Shown in pieces: positions 16,050 through 24,609 of a stretch of 64,000 bases of DNA (position 1 is its first letter; each line of letters opens with the position of its first letter). The position numbers were made by a program, and so were the translations under genes. The notes beneath the pieces are model-generated. The model worked only from the letters and a program-made list of their open reading frames with translations. It was not told where the DNA came from and did not search any database. Source of the DNA: Candidatus Woesearchaeota archaeon. Its GTDB lineage: Archaea; Nanobdellota; Nanobdellia; Woesearchaeales; JAHWIC01. The stretch spans positions 1-64,000 of the forward strand of contig JAHWIK010000002.1 of the NCBI GenBank assembly GCA_019322485.1, read 5' to 3'.

Positions 16050-17186
16050 ATGTATGTAAAAGGAGTTGGAATGACCAGGTTTGGAGTAGAGGACTTAACT
16101 GCAAGCAGTATGGTCTTTGAAGCTGCATGCAAAGCTTTAGGAGATGCTAATATGTCTATGGACAATATAGATGCAGTTGTAGTAAGTACGACCGACGGCC
16201 TAAAGAACAGTGAAATGCAAAGGCATTATCCAAGCTTACTTTGTTCCTTATTCAAGAAAAAGATGCCGGTAATCAGGATTCCTGCAGTATGCGGCGGGGG
16301 CGGAGCAGCTTTCTGGTCAGCTTTAAGGTTAAAATACAACAATATCCTTGTTGTTGCAGGTGAGAAGCTTTTATCCACTACCTCCCAAAAGATTACTGAT
16401 GATATATTGCAGGCAGCTGAGCGTGTGTGGGAACAGCACGAAGGCTTACTGTTCCCAGTACAAAACGCTTTAATCGCTCAGCAGCATATGCTGAAACACA
16501 GTACAACTGAAAAAGACCTGGCTTTAGTTGCATACAAAAACCACCTCAATGCCGCAAAAAATCCCAAAGCAAGGTTCTATAAAAAAAACATCAAATTAAG
16601 CCATATCAGAAAGTCTCCAATAGTTGCTTCACCATTTAGGCTTATGGACTGCAGTGTGAGTGTCAATGGAGCAGCTGCTGTAGTTATATCAAACGAAAAA
16701 AGTGATATAAAAGTAATAGGCAGTGCATTAAATACAGAATCTTTGCCGACATTTGAAAGAGAAGACATGACGACATTTACTGCATGTAAACTAGCTGGTG
16801 AAACTGCTTACAAACAGGCTGGTATAACGCCTGATGAGCTTGATGTAGTAGAGGTGCACGATGCTTTTACTATACTTGAATTAATGGCTTATGAAGACCT
16901 AGGTTTCTGTAAAAAAGGAGAAGGCAAGGAGCTAATACGTTCAGGCAAGACCTTTATTGACGGCAAGCTGCCTGTAAACACCAGCGGAGGCCTTAAAGCA
17001 AAGGGGCATCCAATATCAGCAACAGGTTTGGCGCAGATAGTTGAGATTGTCGAACAGCTCAGAGGGAAAAGTGGCGAGCGTCAAGTCAAGAATGCTAAAC
17101 TAGGCCTGGCACAAAACACAGGCGGTGCTGGTGGTACTGTAAGCGTGCATATTTTCAAGAATACTGCTGACTATGGTGAGGCATAA
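16050..17186 (+). CDS. Thiolase 1 (archaeal acetyl-CoA acetyltransferase/SCP2-type)
   Basis: A 378-residue archaeal-type thiolase. The nucleophile is Cys81 in IPAVCGGGGAAF; the base His is in VEVHDAFTILEL; the C-terminal catalytic block is TSGGLKAKGHPISATGLAQ followed by LAQNTGGAGG. It would condense acyl-CoA with acetyl-CoA or cleave 3-ketoacyl-CoA. The region after the nucleophile is four residues shorter than in the third thiolase of this operon. Its stop overlaps the start of the DUF35-DUF362 gene by one base (TAATG), so the two are probably translated together, which fits the known partnership of archaeal thiolases with DUF35 proteins. Confidence 0.9.
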   Translation: MYVKGVGMTRFGVEDLTASSMVFEAACKALGDANMSMDNIDAVVVSTTDGLKNSEMQRHYPSLLCSLFKKKMPVIRIPAVCGGGGAAFWSALRLKYNNILVVAGEKLLSTTSQKITDDILQAAERVWEQHEGLLFPVQNALIAQQHMLKHSTTEKDLALVAYKNHLNAAKNPKARFYKKNIKLSHIRKSPIVASPFRLMDCSVSVNGAAAVVISNEKSDIKVIGSALNTESLPTFEREDMTTFTACKLAGETAYKQAGITPDELDVVEVHDAFTILELMAYEDLGFCKKGEGKELIRSGKTFIDGKLPVNTSGGLKAKGHPISATGLAQIVEIVEQLRGKSGERQVKNAKLGLAQNTGGAGGTVSVHIFKNTADYGEA

Positions 17187-18613
17187 TGATAAGATGGGTT
17201 TGTGAAAAATGCAATAGAAAATGGATATATCCTGTAAACAAATGCATATACTGTATGGAGCAAGGGAAGATAAAAAAAGAAGTCAACAAAGAGTTTAAGG
17301 TAGTTGGCGTAAGTAAGGTTAGTATCCCAAGCCCGTTCCACCCCATTATACCCTATTACGTTCTCATGCTTGAGGATAAAAATGGCAACAGGATGCCTAA
17401 AAAAAGCATGAAAGAGTATAAGATTGGAGACGAATACTTATTTTCCAAGGGGGATGTTTCTATAGTCAAACAAAAATATGACTGCTATGAAGCTGTTAAA
17501 CTTGCATTAGAGCTGATTGATGATATTGTGGTAAATGAAAATTCTAAAATACTCATCAAACCAAGCATAATCACTGCTACATATCCGTATCTAGCCGTAA
17601 CAACCAACCCAAAGGTATTGGCAGCAACCTTGAAGATATTAATGGAAAAAGGAGCTAAACCAGAAAATATAACTGTGGCTGAACAAACGCCGTTCATGCC
17701 AATAGAAATTTCTGCTAAGAAAAGTGGCATAGGGTCTGTTTGCAAAAAACATGGGGTTAAGCTCATGGACCTTGCTAAAAGTGAATTTGAGATTAAAGAG
17801 GGCTATGAAATAAGCAGGGAATTGTTTGATAAAGACATTATCATAAACATGCCTGCAATGAAAACTGACAGCAGATTTACCATAAGCGGCGCTTTAGAGA
17901 ACATGACAAGGTGTTTATCAGTCAATGGCCAGAAAAAATTGTTTAAAGATGACATAAGAAAAAGCAGGGATGTATTAAATAAACTCCTGCCAAAAGAATT
18001 AGTAATAGCAGATGCTGTGCTATCAATGCAGGGCAATGGTCCTTTGCTAGGAGAACCTGGATTCCTGAATATAGTTATGGCAAGCCATGACCCAGTAGCT
18101 ATTGATGAAGCTTTCTGCAGGATGATCCTGGCAGATACACCTGATTATGTCAAAAACACAGCTGGAAATCATAATCCAAAAATCGGAGGAGACGAGCTTG
18201 AAGCATGCAGGTATCCTCTTGTTAAAGCAGAAAAAGGAACTACTCCTCACCCAGATATTAAGATTTTAGGAGATTCTATCTGCCCCATATGCTACCATAG
18301 TGCTATTAGCGCAATATCAAAACTAGTTACATCACGAGGAGAAAAAACCTACATTGCCATAGGTTCTGAATTCGGTAAAGAGGAGCTTTCCGGCAAAGCG
18401 CGATTAGTAGCTCTAGGTGATGAAGCTATAGGGGCTTTAGAGAGATTAGGTATAGAACCAAGTGCTAAATTATCTGCCTGCCCCCCAGACCTAGTTGAGC
18501 AGGTTGTTTTCATAAAAAAGATATTCAGCTCAAAACTTGAAAAACCTAAGATCAACATTATAGATAAAGCAAAATCAGCTGTTCTCAAAGCTGCATTAAA
18601 ATTTAAAAAATAA
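17186..18613 (+). CDS. DUF35 zinc-ribbon/OB-fold fused to DUF362
   Basis: A 475-residue two-part protein. Residues 1-95 form a DUF35 module: a zinc ribbon with Cys6, Cys9, Cys20 and Cys23, then an OB-fold (FKVVGVSKVSIPSPFHPIIP). Residues about 96-440 form a DUF362 domain (ILIKPSIITATYPYLAVTTN, INMPAMKTDSRFTISGALEN, ASHDPVAIDEAFCRMIL) with a late CPIC motif. DUF35 proteins bind CoA and bridge thiolase and HMG-CoA synthase in archaea. DUF362 is found with Fe-S or redox proteins but has no settled function. The fusion, between two thiolase genes, suggests a DUF362 activity tethered to an acyl-CoA complex. The fusion itself is seen directly; its role is inference. Confidence 0.8.
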   Translation: MIRWVCEKCNRKWIYPVNKCIYCMEQGKIKKEVNKEFKVVGVSKVSIPSPFHPIIPYYVLMLEDKNGNRMPKKSMKEYKIGDEYLFSKGDVSIVKQKYDCYEAVKLALELIDDIVVNENSKILIKPSIITATYPYLAVTTNPKVLAATLKILMEKGAKPENITVAEQTPFMPIEISAKKSGIGSVCKKHGVKLMDLAKSEFEIKEGYEISRELFDKDIIINMPAMKTDSRFTISGALENMTRCLSVNGQKKLFKDDIRKSRDVLNKLLPKELVIADAVLSMQGNGPLLGEPGFLNIVMASHDPVAIDEAFCRMILADTPDYVKNTAGNHNPKIGGDELEACRYPLVKAEKGTTPHPDIKILGDSICPICYHSAISAISKLVTSRGEKTYIAIGSEFGKEELSGKARLVALGDEAIGALERLGIEPSAKLSACPPDLVEQVVFIKKIFSSKLEKPKINIIDKAKSAVLKAALKFKK

Positions 18614-18635
18614 TGAAATAATAGAGTTGATTAAA

Positions 18636-19766
18636 ATGTATGTAAAAGGAGTTGGCATGACCAGGTTTGACGCAAGCGATAAACCCTCAATACAGCTAGC
18701 TTATGAAGCAGTATTTGAAGCTTTACAAGACGCAAAGCTGACAATTAAGGATATGGATGCTGTTGTAGTAAGCAATATGGATTTGCCCACCAATGGCGAG
18801 AGGCAAAGACACATGGCTTCTATACTCAGTTCCCTTTTTAAGACAAATATTCCAATAATAAGGGTGCCTGCAGCTTGTGCTGGCGGCGGGGCTGCATTCT
18901 GGTTCGCAAACAAGCTTGAAGAATTTGATAACCTGATTGTGCTTGGCAGTGAAAAATTAACCTCAATGAACTCGCAAAGAATCACTGAAGAATTCATGGA
19001 GGGAGCTGAAAATCGCTGGGAACAGCCTGAGGGGCTAAATTTTCCTACCCAGAACGCACTAGTGGCGCAGGAATACCTCAAGAGATACGACGCTACCACT
19101 GATGACTTGGCTTTAATCGCTTTCAAAAATCATACAAATGCGTACTACAACCCTAAGGCCAAGTTCTATGGTAAAAAGGTTACATTGGAAAATATCAAGA
19201 ACAGCCCTGTAGTGGCTTCTCCATTTAGGTTAATGGACTGCAGCATTAGTGTAGATGGAGCTGCTGCTGTCGTATTAAGCAAAGACAAAACAGACATAAA
19301 GGTCGTTGGCTCTGGGCTTTATGTGGACTACCTGCCGACATTTGAAAGGAAAGATTTATGTACATGGGACGGCACCCTGCTCTCATCCAAAGAAGCGTAC
19401 ATGCAAGCAGGATTGCAACCAAGCGATATAGATATTGTCGAGGTTCATGATGCTTTCACAATTGTTGAACTGCTTGCTTATGAGGACCTGGGTTTTGCTA
19501 AAAAGGGTGAAGGCGCTAAACTTATTCGGGATGGAACAGTTAATGCTGATGGGAAATTACCTGTAAATGTTAGCGGAGGCCTCAAAGCCAAAGGCCATCC
19601 TGTATCAGCCACAGGGCTTGCACAGATTTATGAGCTTGTTAAACAATTAAGGAGAGAATGCGGCGAGAGGCAGGTAAAAAACTACCTGAAATTCGGGCTT
19701 GCGCAAAATATAGGCGGTGCAGGCAGCACTATAACAACATCAATACTTAAGAAAATAAGTGGATAA
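18636..19766 (+). CDS. Thiolase 2 (archaeal acetyl-CoA acetyltransferase/SCP2-type)
   Basis: A 376-residue thiolase closely similar to thiolase 1; both begin MYVKGVGMTRF, so the pair looks like a duplication. Cys81 (VPAACAGGGAAFW), the His of VEVHDAFTIVEL, SGGLKAKGHPVSATGLAQ and the C-terminal AQNIGGAGS are all kept, so it should be active. The start is the ATG at 18636, matching thiolase 1; an upstream in-frame TTG (18627) adds only three residues. The HMGCS-like gene follows 20 bases later. Two active paralogues may differ in chain-length preference. Confidence 0.9.
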   Translation: MYVKGVGMTRFDASDKPSIQLAYEAVFEALQDAKLTIKDMDAVVVSNMDLPTNGERQRHMASILSSLFKTNIPIIRVPAACAGGGAAFWFANKLEEFDNLIVLGSEKLTSMNSQRITEEFMEGAENRWEQPEGLNFPTQNALVAQEYLKRYDATTDDLALIAFKNHTNAYYNPKAKFYGKKVTLENIKNSPVVASPFRLMDCSISVDGAAAVVLSKDKTDIKVVGSGLYVDYLPTFERKDLCTWDGTLLSSKEAYMQAGLQPSDIDIVEVHDAFTIVELLAYEDLGFAKKGEGAKLIRDGTVNADGKLPVNVSGGLKAKGHPVSATGLAQIYELVKQLRRECGERQVKNYLKFGLAQNIGGAGSTITTSILKKISG

Positions 19767-19785
19767 ACTGGGGGTATGAAATTTA

Positions 19786-20829
19786 ATGATTGGCATAGTG
19801 GGTTATGGAGCTTACATCCCTTTATACAGGATTAAAGTAGAAGAAATAGCAAGGATGTGGGGCAAAGACCCAAATATCATAAAGAATGGCATCGGGGTTG
19901 ATGAAATCTCTGTTGGCGGAATAGATGAGGATTCTGTAACAATATCAATAGAAGCAGCCAGTAATGCCTTGCGCAGGGCAAAAATAGACAAAAAACAAAT
20001 CGGAGCAGTATATTGCGGTTCAGAATCAAAGGCATATGCAGTAAAACCAAACGCTTCAATGATAGGGCATGCCCTGGACATAGGAGAAAACTACACAGGA
20101 GCTGATGTAGAATTTGCCTGCAAGGCTGGAAGCGCAACAATACAGATATGTGCTGGATTAGTTGGTTCAGGACTAGTAAAATATGGTTTAGCTGTAGGGG
20201 CAGATACCTCTCAGGCAAGACCAGGGGGAATTCCCGAGTATATCGCATCTTCTGGGGGAGGAGCATTTATCTTAGGGAGCAAAAAAGCAGAGATGCTTGC
20301 AGAGATGGAGTACACGCGCTCAGTTACATCAGACACACCTGACTTTTGGAGAAGAAATACAGAACCATATCCCTGCCATGGAGAAAGATTCACTGGAGAT
20401 AAGGCATATTTCAAACATACGGTGCAAGCCACAAAAAAGCTGTTAGAAGAGATTGGTGCTGATGTTTCAGACATAGATTATTTTGTTTTCCACACCCCAA
20501 ACAGCAAGTTTCCAATGAAAGTAGCGAAGATATTTGGGATACCCAAAGAAAAGGTTTTACCGAGCCTTATAGTGAAAAATGTAGGAAATGCATATTCAGC
20601 CTCATCATTGCTGGGGTTAACAGCTACCCTGGATATAGCACAACCAGGGCAAAGGATTCTGATGACAAGTTTTGGAAGCGGTGCAGGCTCTGACAGCTTC
20701 TGCTTCAGGGTGACTGATAATATAGAGGAAAAAAGAGACCTTGCTCCAAAAACACAGGATTACATTCAAAGGACTAAATACCTGGATTATGCAATTTACT
20801 GCAAATATAGAGGTAAGATATTGATATGA
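19786..20829 (+). CDS. Archaeal-type HMG-CoA synthase homologue
   Basis: A 347-residue thiolase-superfamily enzyme of the archaeal 3-hydroxy-3-methylglutaryl-CoA synthase type: MIGIVGYGAYIPLYRIKVEE, GSESKAYAVKP, EFACKAGSATIQ with nucleophile Cys112, TDTPDFWRR-like block SDTPDFWRRN, VFHTPNSKFP with His236, and SFGSGAGSDSF near the end. HMGCS condenses acetyl-CoA with acetoacetyl-CoA for the mevalonate pathway. The gene order HMGCS-thiolase-DUF35 is the classic archaeal complex order. The normally conserved loop after the N-terminal block reads DEISVGGIDED here instead of the usual KSVP-type sequence, so an altered substrate is possible. ATGA overlap with thiolase 3. Confidence 0.85.
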   Translation: MIGIVGYGAYIPLYRIKVEEIARMWGKDPNIIKNGIGVDEISVGGIDEDSVTISIEAASNALRRAKIDKKQIGAVYCGSESKAYAVKPNASMIGHALDIGENYTGADVEFACKAGSATIQICAGLVGSGLVKYGLAVGADTSQARPGGIPEYIASSGGGAFILGSKKAEMLAEMEYTRSVTSDTPDFWRRNTEPYPCHGERFTGDKAYFKHTVQATKKLLEEIGADVSDIDYFVFHTPNSKFPMKVAKIFGIPKEKVLPSLIVKNVGNAYSASSLLGLTATLDIAQPGQRILMTSFGSGAGSDSFCFRVTDNIEEKRDLAPKTQDYIQRTKYLDYAIYCKYRGKILI

Positions 20830-21947
20830 AGATACCAATAATCAGTTACGGAGTAACGAAATTTAAAGAACATTGGGATCTGGAGCTGATAGACCTAATT
20901 GTCAAAGCAGCAGATGCAGCAGTAGAAAAAATAAATATCAAGGGAAATGAAATAGATGCTGTTTACCTGGCAAACAATTTTAACGTACTTAACAGTTCAG
21001 GAGGTATTTCAACGCTTGTAGCTGAAAGACTGGGTATAAAGAAAGTAAATCTTATTGGAGGAACAGATTTTGCAGGAGCATCAGTAATCCAGCAAGCAGC
21101 AAAGTCAATAATGTCTGGAGAAAATGATGTTGTTTTGGTTGTAGGCGCTGAGAAGATGTCAGATTTTATAGCGAAAGACCTGCTGGATATAGATGCGCTT
21201 TTCCTTGATGAGCAGGAAGGTATTCAAGGTATTACTCCAGTAGCACTGTTTGCAATGATAACCAAAGCCCATATGAGAAAGTATGGGACAAAAAAAGAAC
21301 ATCTTGCATTGATATCAGCCCAAAACCACAAAAATGCAAAACTAAATCCAAAAGCGCAATACCCTTTTGAGGTTTCTAAAGAGCAGGTCATGAACAGCCC
21401 AGTAGTGGCTGAACCAATAACAGTACTTGAGTGCAGCTCAAACCCTGACGGAGCAGCAGCACTTATCATGGTAAAGCCAGAACTTGCAGAAAAATACACA
21501 AAAAAACCAGTGTATCTTATCGGGTCTGGGCAGGCTCAGGATACCCTGGCCCTAAGCAGTAAAAAAAGCCTGACTGAAATGGAATCGACAATAAATGCAG
21601 CAAAGATTGCGTATGAAAAAGCAGGAATCACCTCAAAAGAAGTGGATATTGCTGAAGTCCATGATGTATTTACAATATCAGAACTAATTGCTCTTGAAGA
21701 TTTAGGATTTATTGAAAAAGGAAGCTTTAATGGATTTGATAATCTTATACCAATAAACACATCCGGCGGGCTTAAAGGATGCGGGCATCCACTAGCAGCA
21801 ACTGGCGTAAGACAGGCCTGCGAGATAGTTATGCAGCTGAGCGAAGAAGCAGGGGACAGGCAGGTAAAAGACGCAAAGATAGGATTAACACAAACCATAG
21901 GTGGAGTAGGCTCCTCTGCTGTAGTCAATATATTCAGGGTTGAATGA
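20826..21947 (+). CDS. Thiolase 3, nucleophilic Cys replaced by Asp81
   Basis: A 373-residue thiolase homologue in the HMGCS-thiolase-DUF35 position. The His motif (AEVHDVFTISEL) and the GGLKGCGHPLAATG block are kept, but the nucleophile position reads GGTDFAGAS: residue 81 is Asp (codon GAT at 21066-21068), whereas the two paralogues have Cys81 at the same residue number. Without the Cys a normal ping-pong thiolase reaction is not expected. It may be a structural partner holding the HMGCS-DUF35 complex, or act in decarboxylation or CoA binding. Overlaps its neighbours by ATGA on both sides, so it is translationally coupled and not an obvious pseudogene. Confidence 0.85.
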   Translation: MKIPIISYGVTKFKEHWDLELIDLIVKAADAAVEKINIKGNEIDAVYLANNFNVLNSSGGISTLVAERLGIKKVNLIGGTDFAGASVIQQAAKSIMSGENDVVLVVGAEKMSDFIAKDLLDIDALFLDEQEGIQGITPVALFAMITKAHMRKYGTKKEHLALISAQNHKNAKLNPKAQYPFEVSKEQVMNSPVVAEPITVLECSSNPDGAAALIMVKPELAEKYTKKPVYLIGSGQAQDTLALSSKKSLTEMESTINAAKIAYEKAGITSKEVDIAEVHDVFTISELIALEDLGFIEKGSFNGFDNLIPINTSGGLKGCGHPLAATGVRQACEIVMQLSEEAGDRQVKDAKIGLTQTIGGVGSSAVVNIFRVE

Positions 21948-22249
21948 ACATGCATCAAAACGTAGCAAAAAATCTCCGTAGAATAAAAGAAATACCTGTT
22001 TTAGTAGGAAGCAAAGGAAAGATAATAGAATACACTAAGGTGACCTCTGCTCCTGCAAAATTTGATATGCAAAAGCCTTATTTTGTCGCGCTGATAGAGC
22101 TTGAGAACGGAGAGAGGATTTCTGCGCAATTAGTGGATTGTGAGGATATTTCTGAAGGAATGGAAGTTGAAGGGGTAGTGAGAAAGCTGTTTTCTCACGG
22201 AGATAAAGGGCTCATACAATACGGCGTTAAATTCAGGCCTAACATATAA
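21944..22249 (+). CDS. DUF35 OB-fold protein without the zinc ribbon
   Basis: A 101-residue DUF35 protein. The OB-fold is clear (GSKGKIIEYTKVTSAPAKF, PYFVALIELENGERISAQLV, QYGVKFRP), but the N-terminal rubredoxin-like zinc ribbon of most DUF35 proteins is missing: there is no Cys pair before the OB-fold. In Methanothermococcus the DUF35 protein bridges thiolase and HMGCS and shapes a shared CoA-binding site; the same role is inferred from gene order here. It overlaps thiolase 3 by ATGA and is one base before the first CoA-transferase gene. Confidence 0.85.
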   Translation: MNMHQNVAKNLRRIKEIPVLVGSKGKIIEYTKVTSAPAKFDMQKPYFVALIELENGERISAQLVDCEDISEGMEVEGVVRKLFSHGDKGLIQYGVKFRPNI

Positions 22250-22250
22250 A

Positions 22251-23105
22251 ATGAGAGCCAAAAAAATAATTTCTGTAAGAGATGCAGTAAATGAATTAAG
22301 GGACGGAGCAGTAGTTGGATTAAGCGGTTTCTCATATATGAACCCTCCGATGGAGTTTGTGAGAGAGATAATAAGGCAGGGAAAGAAAAATCTGACCCTT
22401 GTTTCAGGTCCAACCTCTGGCATAGAAACAGATATGTTAATTGGAGCCGGATGTGTTAAAAAAATTATAACAGCAGGCGTTGCTTTTGAAAAGATTGCTG
22501 GAATTGCACCTAATTTCCGTAAAGCTGTTGAAGCAGGAGATGTAGAAGTATGGGAATGTGATGAAAGCATGTGGCATATCGCAATAAAAGCAGGAACTTA
22601 TGATGTCCCATACATGCTGTGGAAAGGAGGGATAGGCAGCAGCATACCTGAATTAAACAAAGAGATAAAGACAGTAACAATCGACGGTAAAGAGTACCTG
22701 CAGATACCTAAGGTGCAGCCGGATATAACATTCCTGCATCTTGGTTTAGGTGATGAATATGGTAATGTGCAGGTTCCTAAGAATAAATTCCTTGGCAGAA
22801 CATTCTGCGAGAGATTGATTGCAGAGGCAACAAAAGGAAAGGTGTTTGTCTCGGTTGAGAAGATAGTCCCTAACCAAGAAATAGTCAAAAATCCTGAAAG
22901 AACTGTCCTAAAAAATGTGTTTGTCTGCGAGTGCCCAAACGGAGCGCATCCAGGAGCAAGCAACGGCCACTATATCCCTGACCTGGAGCATTACAAAGAG
23001 TATGTTGAGCTATGCAAAGAGGGGAAATTCCAGGAATACCTGAAAAAATATGTTTATCCTGAAAAATATCCAGTAAGTCAGGACTCAAAATTGATGCTAA
23101 AATGA
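22251..23105 (+). CDS. CoA-transferase family I, subunit A (glutaconate CoA-transferase-like), pair 1
   Basis: A 284-residue alpha-type subunit: the N-terminal ISVRDAVNELRDGAVVGLSG, then GPTSGIETDMLIGAGCVKKI, the WKGGIGSSIP segment and the PDITFLHLGLGDEYGNVQ block are typical of GctA-like proteins. With the next gene it would form a heterodimer moving CoA between acyl-CoA and a free acid. The C-terminal region ECPNGAHPGASNGHY is conserved in this subfamily. Members of this fold also include ring-cleaving hydrolases (IpdAB), so exact chemistry is open. ATGA overlap with subunit B. Confidence 0.85.
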   Translation: MRAKKIISVRDAVNELRDGAVVGLSGFSYMNPPMEFVREIIRQGKKNLTLVSGPTSGIETDMLIGAGCVKKIITAGVAFEKIAGIAPNFRKAVEAGDVEVWECDESMWHIAIKAGTYDVPYMLWKGGIGSSIPELNKEIKTVTIDGKEYLQIPKVQPDITFLHLGLGDEYGNVQVPKNKFLGRTFCERLIAEATKGKVFVSVEKIVPNQEIVKNPERTVLKNVFVCECPNGAHPGASNGHYIPDLEHYKEYVELCKEGKFQEYLKKYVYPEKYPVSQDSKLMLK

Positions 23106-23884
23106 GCAGTGAAGATTATTCAAAGGGAGAATTAATAGCATGTGTTATAGCACGCGAACTTAGCAATGAGGATACAATAGCTATAGGGCTCCATGCTGAA
23201 TTAATGATGGCTGCAGCAATGTTATCGCAGAAAATTTATTCTCCTGGATTAAAGATAAGGCATGGGTTAAGTGCAGAAAGGGGTATTGAACTGAATCCAG
23301 CAGCATGGACACTCAACACTGATACAAAAACTGATAAGATTGTAGAGTACCAGGAAGAGCATGATTCAATACTCACACTCGCAAACCCTGGAAATCCAAA
23401 TCTTATGTGCGACACGTTCTTTGTAGGCGGGCTCCAGATAGATAAACATGGAAATACCAATCTAATCGGGATTAAGAATGGAGCCGCAGGCGGGTTTAAG
23501 TTAAGGGGGCCTGGCAGCATAGGGACAACATCAGTTGCACAGGTATGCAAAAAATATTACCTATTCTCACTAGAGCACACAAAAAGGGTATTTGTTGAAA
23601 AAGTCGATTATATATCTACAATCGGCTATGCCATAAGAAAAGAAAAGGGGATGGAAGGGGGGCCAAAACTTTGCATAACCCCTTTATGTGTTTTTGATTT
23701 TAAAGATGGTGCTATGAGGTTAAAATCAATACACCCAGGGCACACCTTAGGGGAGATAAAAGAAAATACTGGATTTGAGTTCCTTGTGGGGGATGTTAAA
23801 GAAACAGAAAAACCAACGCAGAAAGAAATTGAAGCCTTGCAGGAAATTGATGTTAATGGTGTGTTAAAGGATGTTGTAAAATGA
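23102..23884 (+). CDS. CoA-transferase family I, subunit B, pair 1
   Basis: A 260-residue beta-type subunit. The candidate catalytic glutamate is Glu59 in GLSAERGIELNP, near the position of GctB Glu54, which forms the glutamyl-CoA thioester in glutaconate CoA-transferase. Other signatures: FFVGGLQIDKHGNTNLIGI, FKLRGPGSIGTTSVA and the C-terminal HPGHTLGEIKENTGFEF. ATGA overlaps on both sides place it in the operon core. Substrate unknown; a short or medium-chain acid made by neighbouring enzymes is likely. Confidence 0.82.
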   Translation: MSSEDYSKGELIACVIARELSNEDTIAIGLHAELMMAAAMLSQKIYSPGLKIRHGLSAERGIELNPAAWTLNTDTKTDKIVEYQEEHDSILTLANPGNPNLMCDTFFVGGLQIDKHGNTNLIGIKNGAAGGFKLRGPGSIGTTSVAQVCKKYYLFSLEHTKRVFVEKVDYISTIGYAIRKEKGMEGGPKLCITPLCVFDFKDGAMRLKSIHPGHTLGEIKENTGFEFLVGDVKETEKPTQKEIEALQEIDVNGVLKDVVK

Positions 23885-24609
23885 GCAGGATAAAAACAAA
23901 AGAGCAGGCAATAGCAGCTGTAAAAGATGGAAGCCTCCTTGTATTCAGTGGAATGCAGCTAAACAGAGCCCCAATAGCACTAATTAAGGAGATAATAGCC
24001 CAGGAAAAGAAGGGGCTTAAACTAGTTGGCACACCCAATCCTCTTCCAATTGACATGCTGGTAAAGGCAGGATGCGCAGGTGAAACAATAACTGCATTTA
24101 ACGGATTTTCCTATGAATATGGATTTGTCATAAGCCCTGCATGGAGAAACTCTGTTGAGAAACAAAAAATAAAATACACAGAGACAGATGCCTTTGAGAT
24201 TGTGCAAAGATTAAGGGCATCAGCTATGGGGCTGCCTTTCATGCCAATGGTATCAATGGAAGAAAGCGATTACTCCAAGCTTAATAGGCACAAAAAAGTA
24301 ACATTCAATGATAAGGAAGTAGCTATTGTCGAGCCTTTGACTCCTGATTATGCAATTATCCACGCACATGCAGCTGATAAAAAAGGCAACATCTTTGTTG
24401 ATGGGGCCTTAAATGATGAATTGCTTGTAAATTCAAGTAAAAAGGTGATAGTTTCAGTTGAAAGGATTGTTGATAAGCTGGAAAAGGTAACAATCCCTTA
24501 TTTTCTGGTTGAAAGTGTCGTTGAGATTCCTGGTGGAGCAAAACCAACAGCCTGTGCAGGAAAATACAATTATGATGCTGCCAGTATTAAGGAATTGGTG
24601 GAAAAATGA
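23881..24609 (+). CDS. CoA-transferase family I, subunit A, pair 2
   Basis: A 242-residue alpha-type subunit, about 40 residues shorter than its paralogue in pair 1, mainly at the C-terminus. The family features LLVFSGMQLNRAPIALIKEI, AGCAGETITAFNGFSYE and PDYAIIHAHAADKKGNIFVD are present, and it ends with ESVVEIPGGAKPTACAG, a shortened form of the GAHPGAS block. ATGA overlaps with both neighbours. Two adjacent pairs suggest a local duplication followed by divergence. Confidence 0.8.
   Translation: MSRIKTKEQAIAAVKDGSLLVFSGMQLNRAPIALIKEIIAQEKKGLKLVGTPNPLPIDMLVKAGCAGETITAFNGFSYEYGFVISPAWRNSVEKQKIKYTETDAFEIVQRLRASAMGLPFMPMVSMEESDYSKLNRHKKVTFNDKEVAIVEPLTPDYAIIHAHAADKKGNIFVDGALNDELLVNSSKKVIVSVERIVDKLEKVTIPYFLVESVVEIPGGAKPTACAGKYNYDAASIKELVEK

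Noticed and set aside
20826..21947. Thiolase 3 as a pseudogene.
   Set aside because: Full length, intact frame, coupled by ATGA overlaps on both sides, and other catalytic motifs kept.
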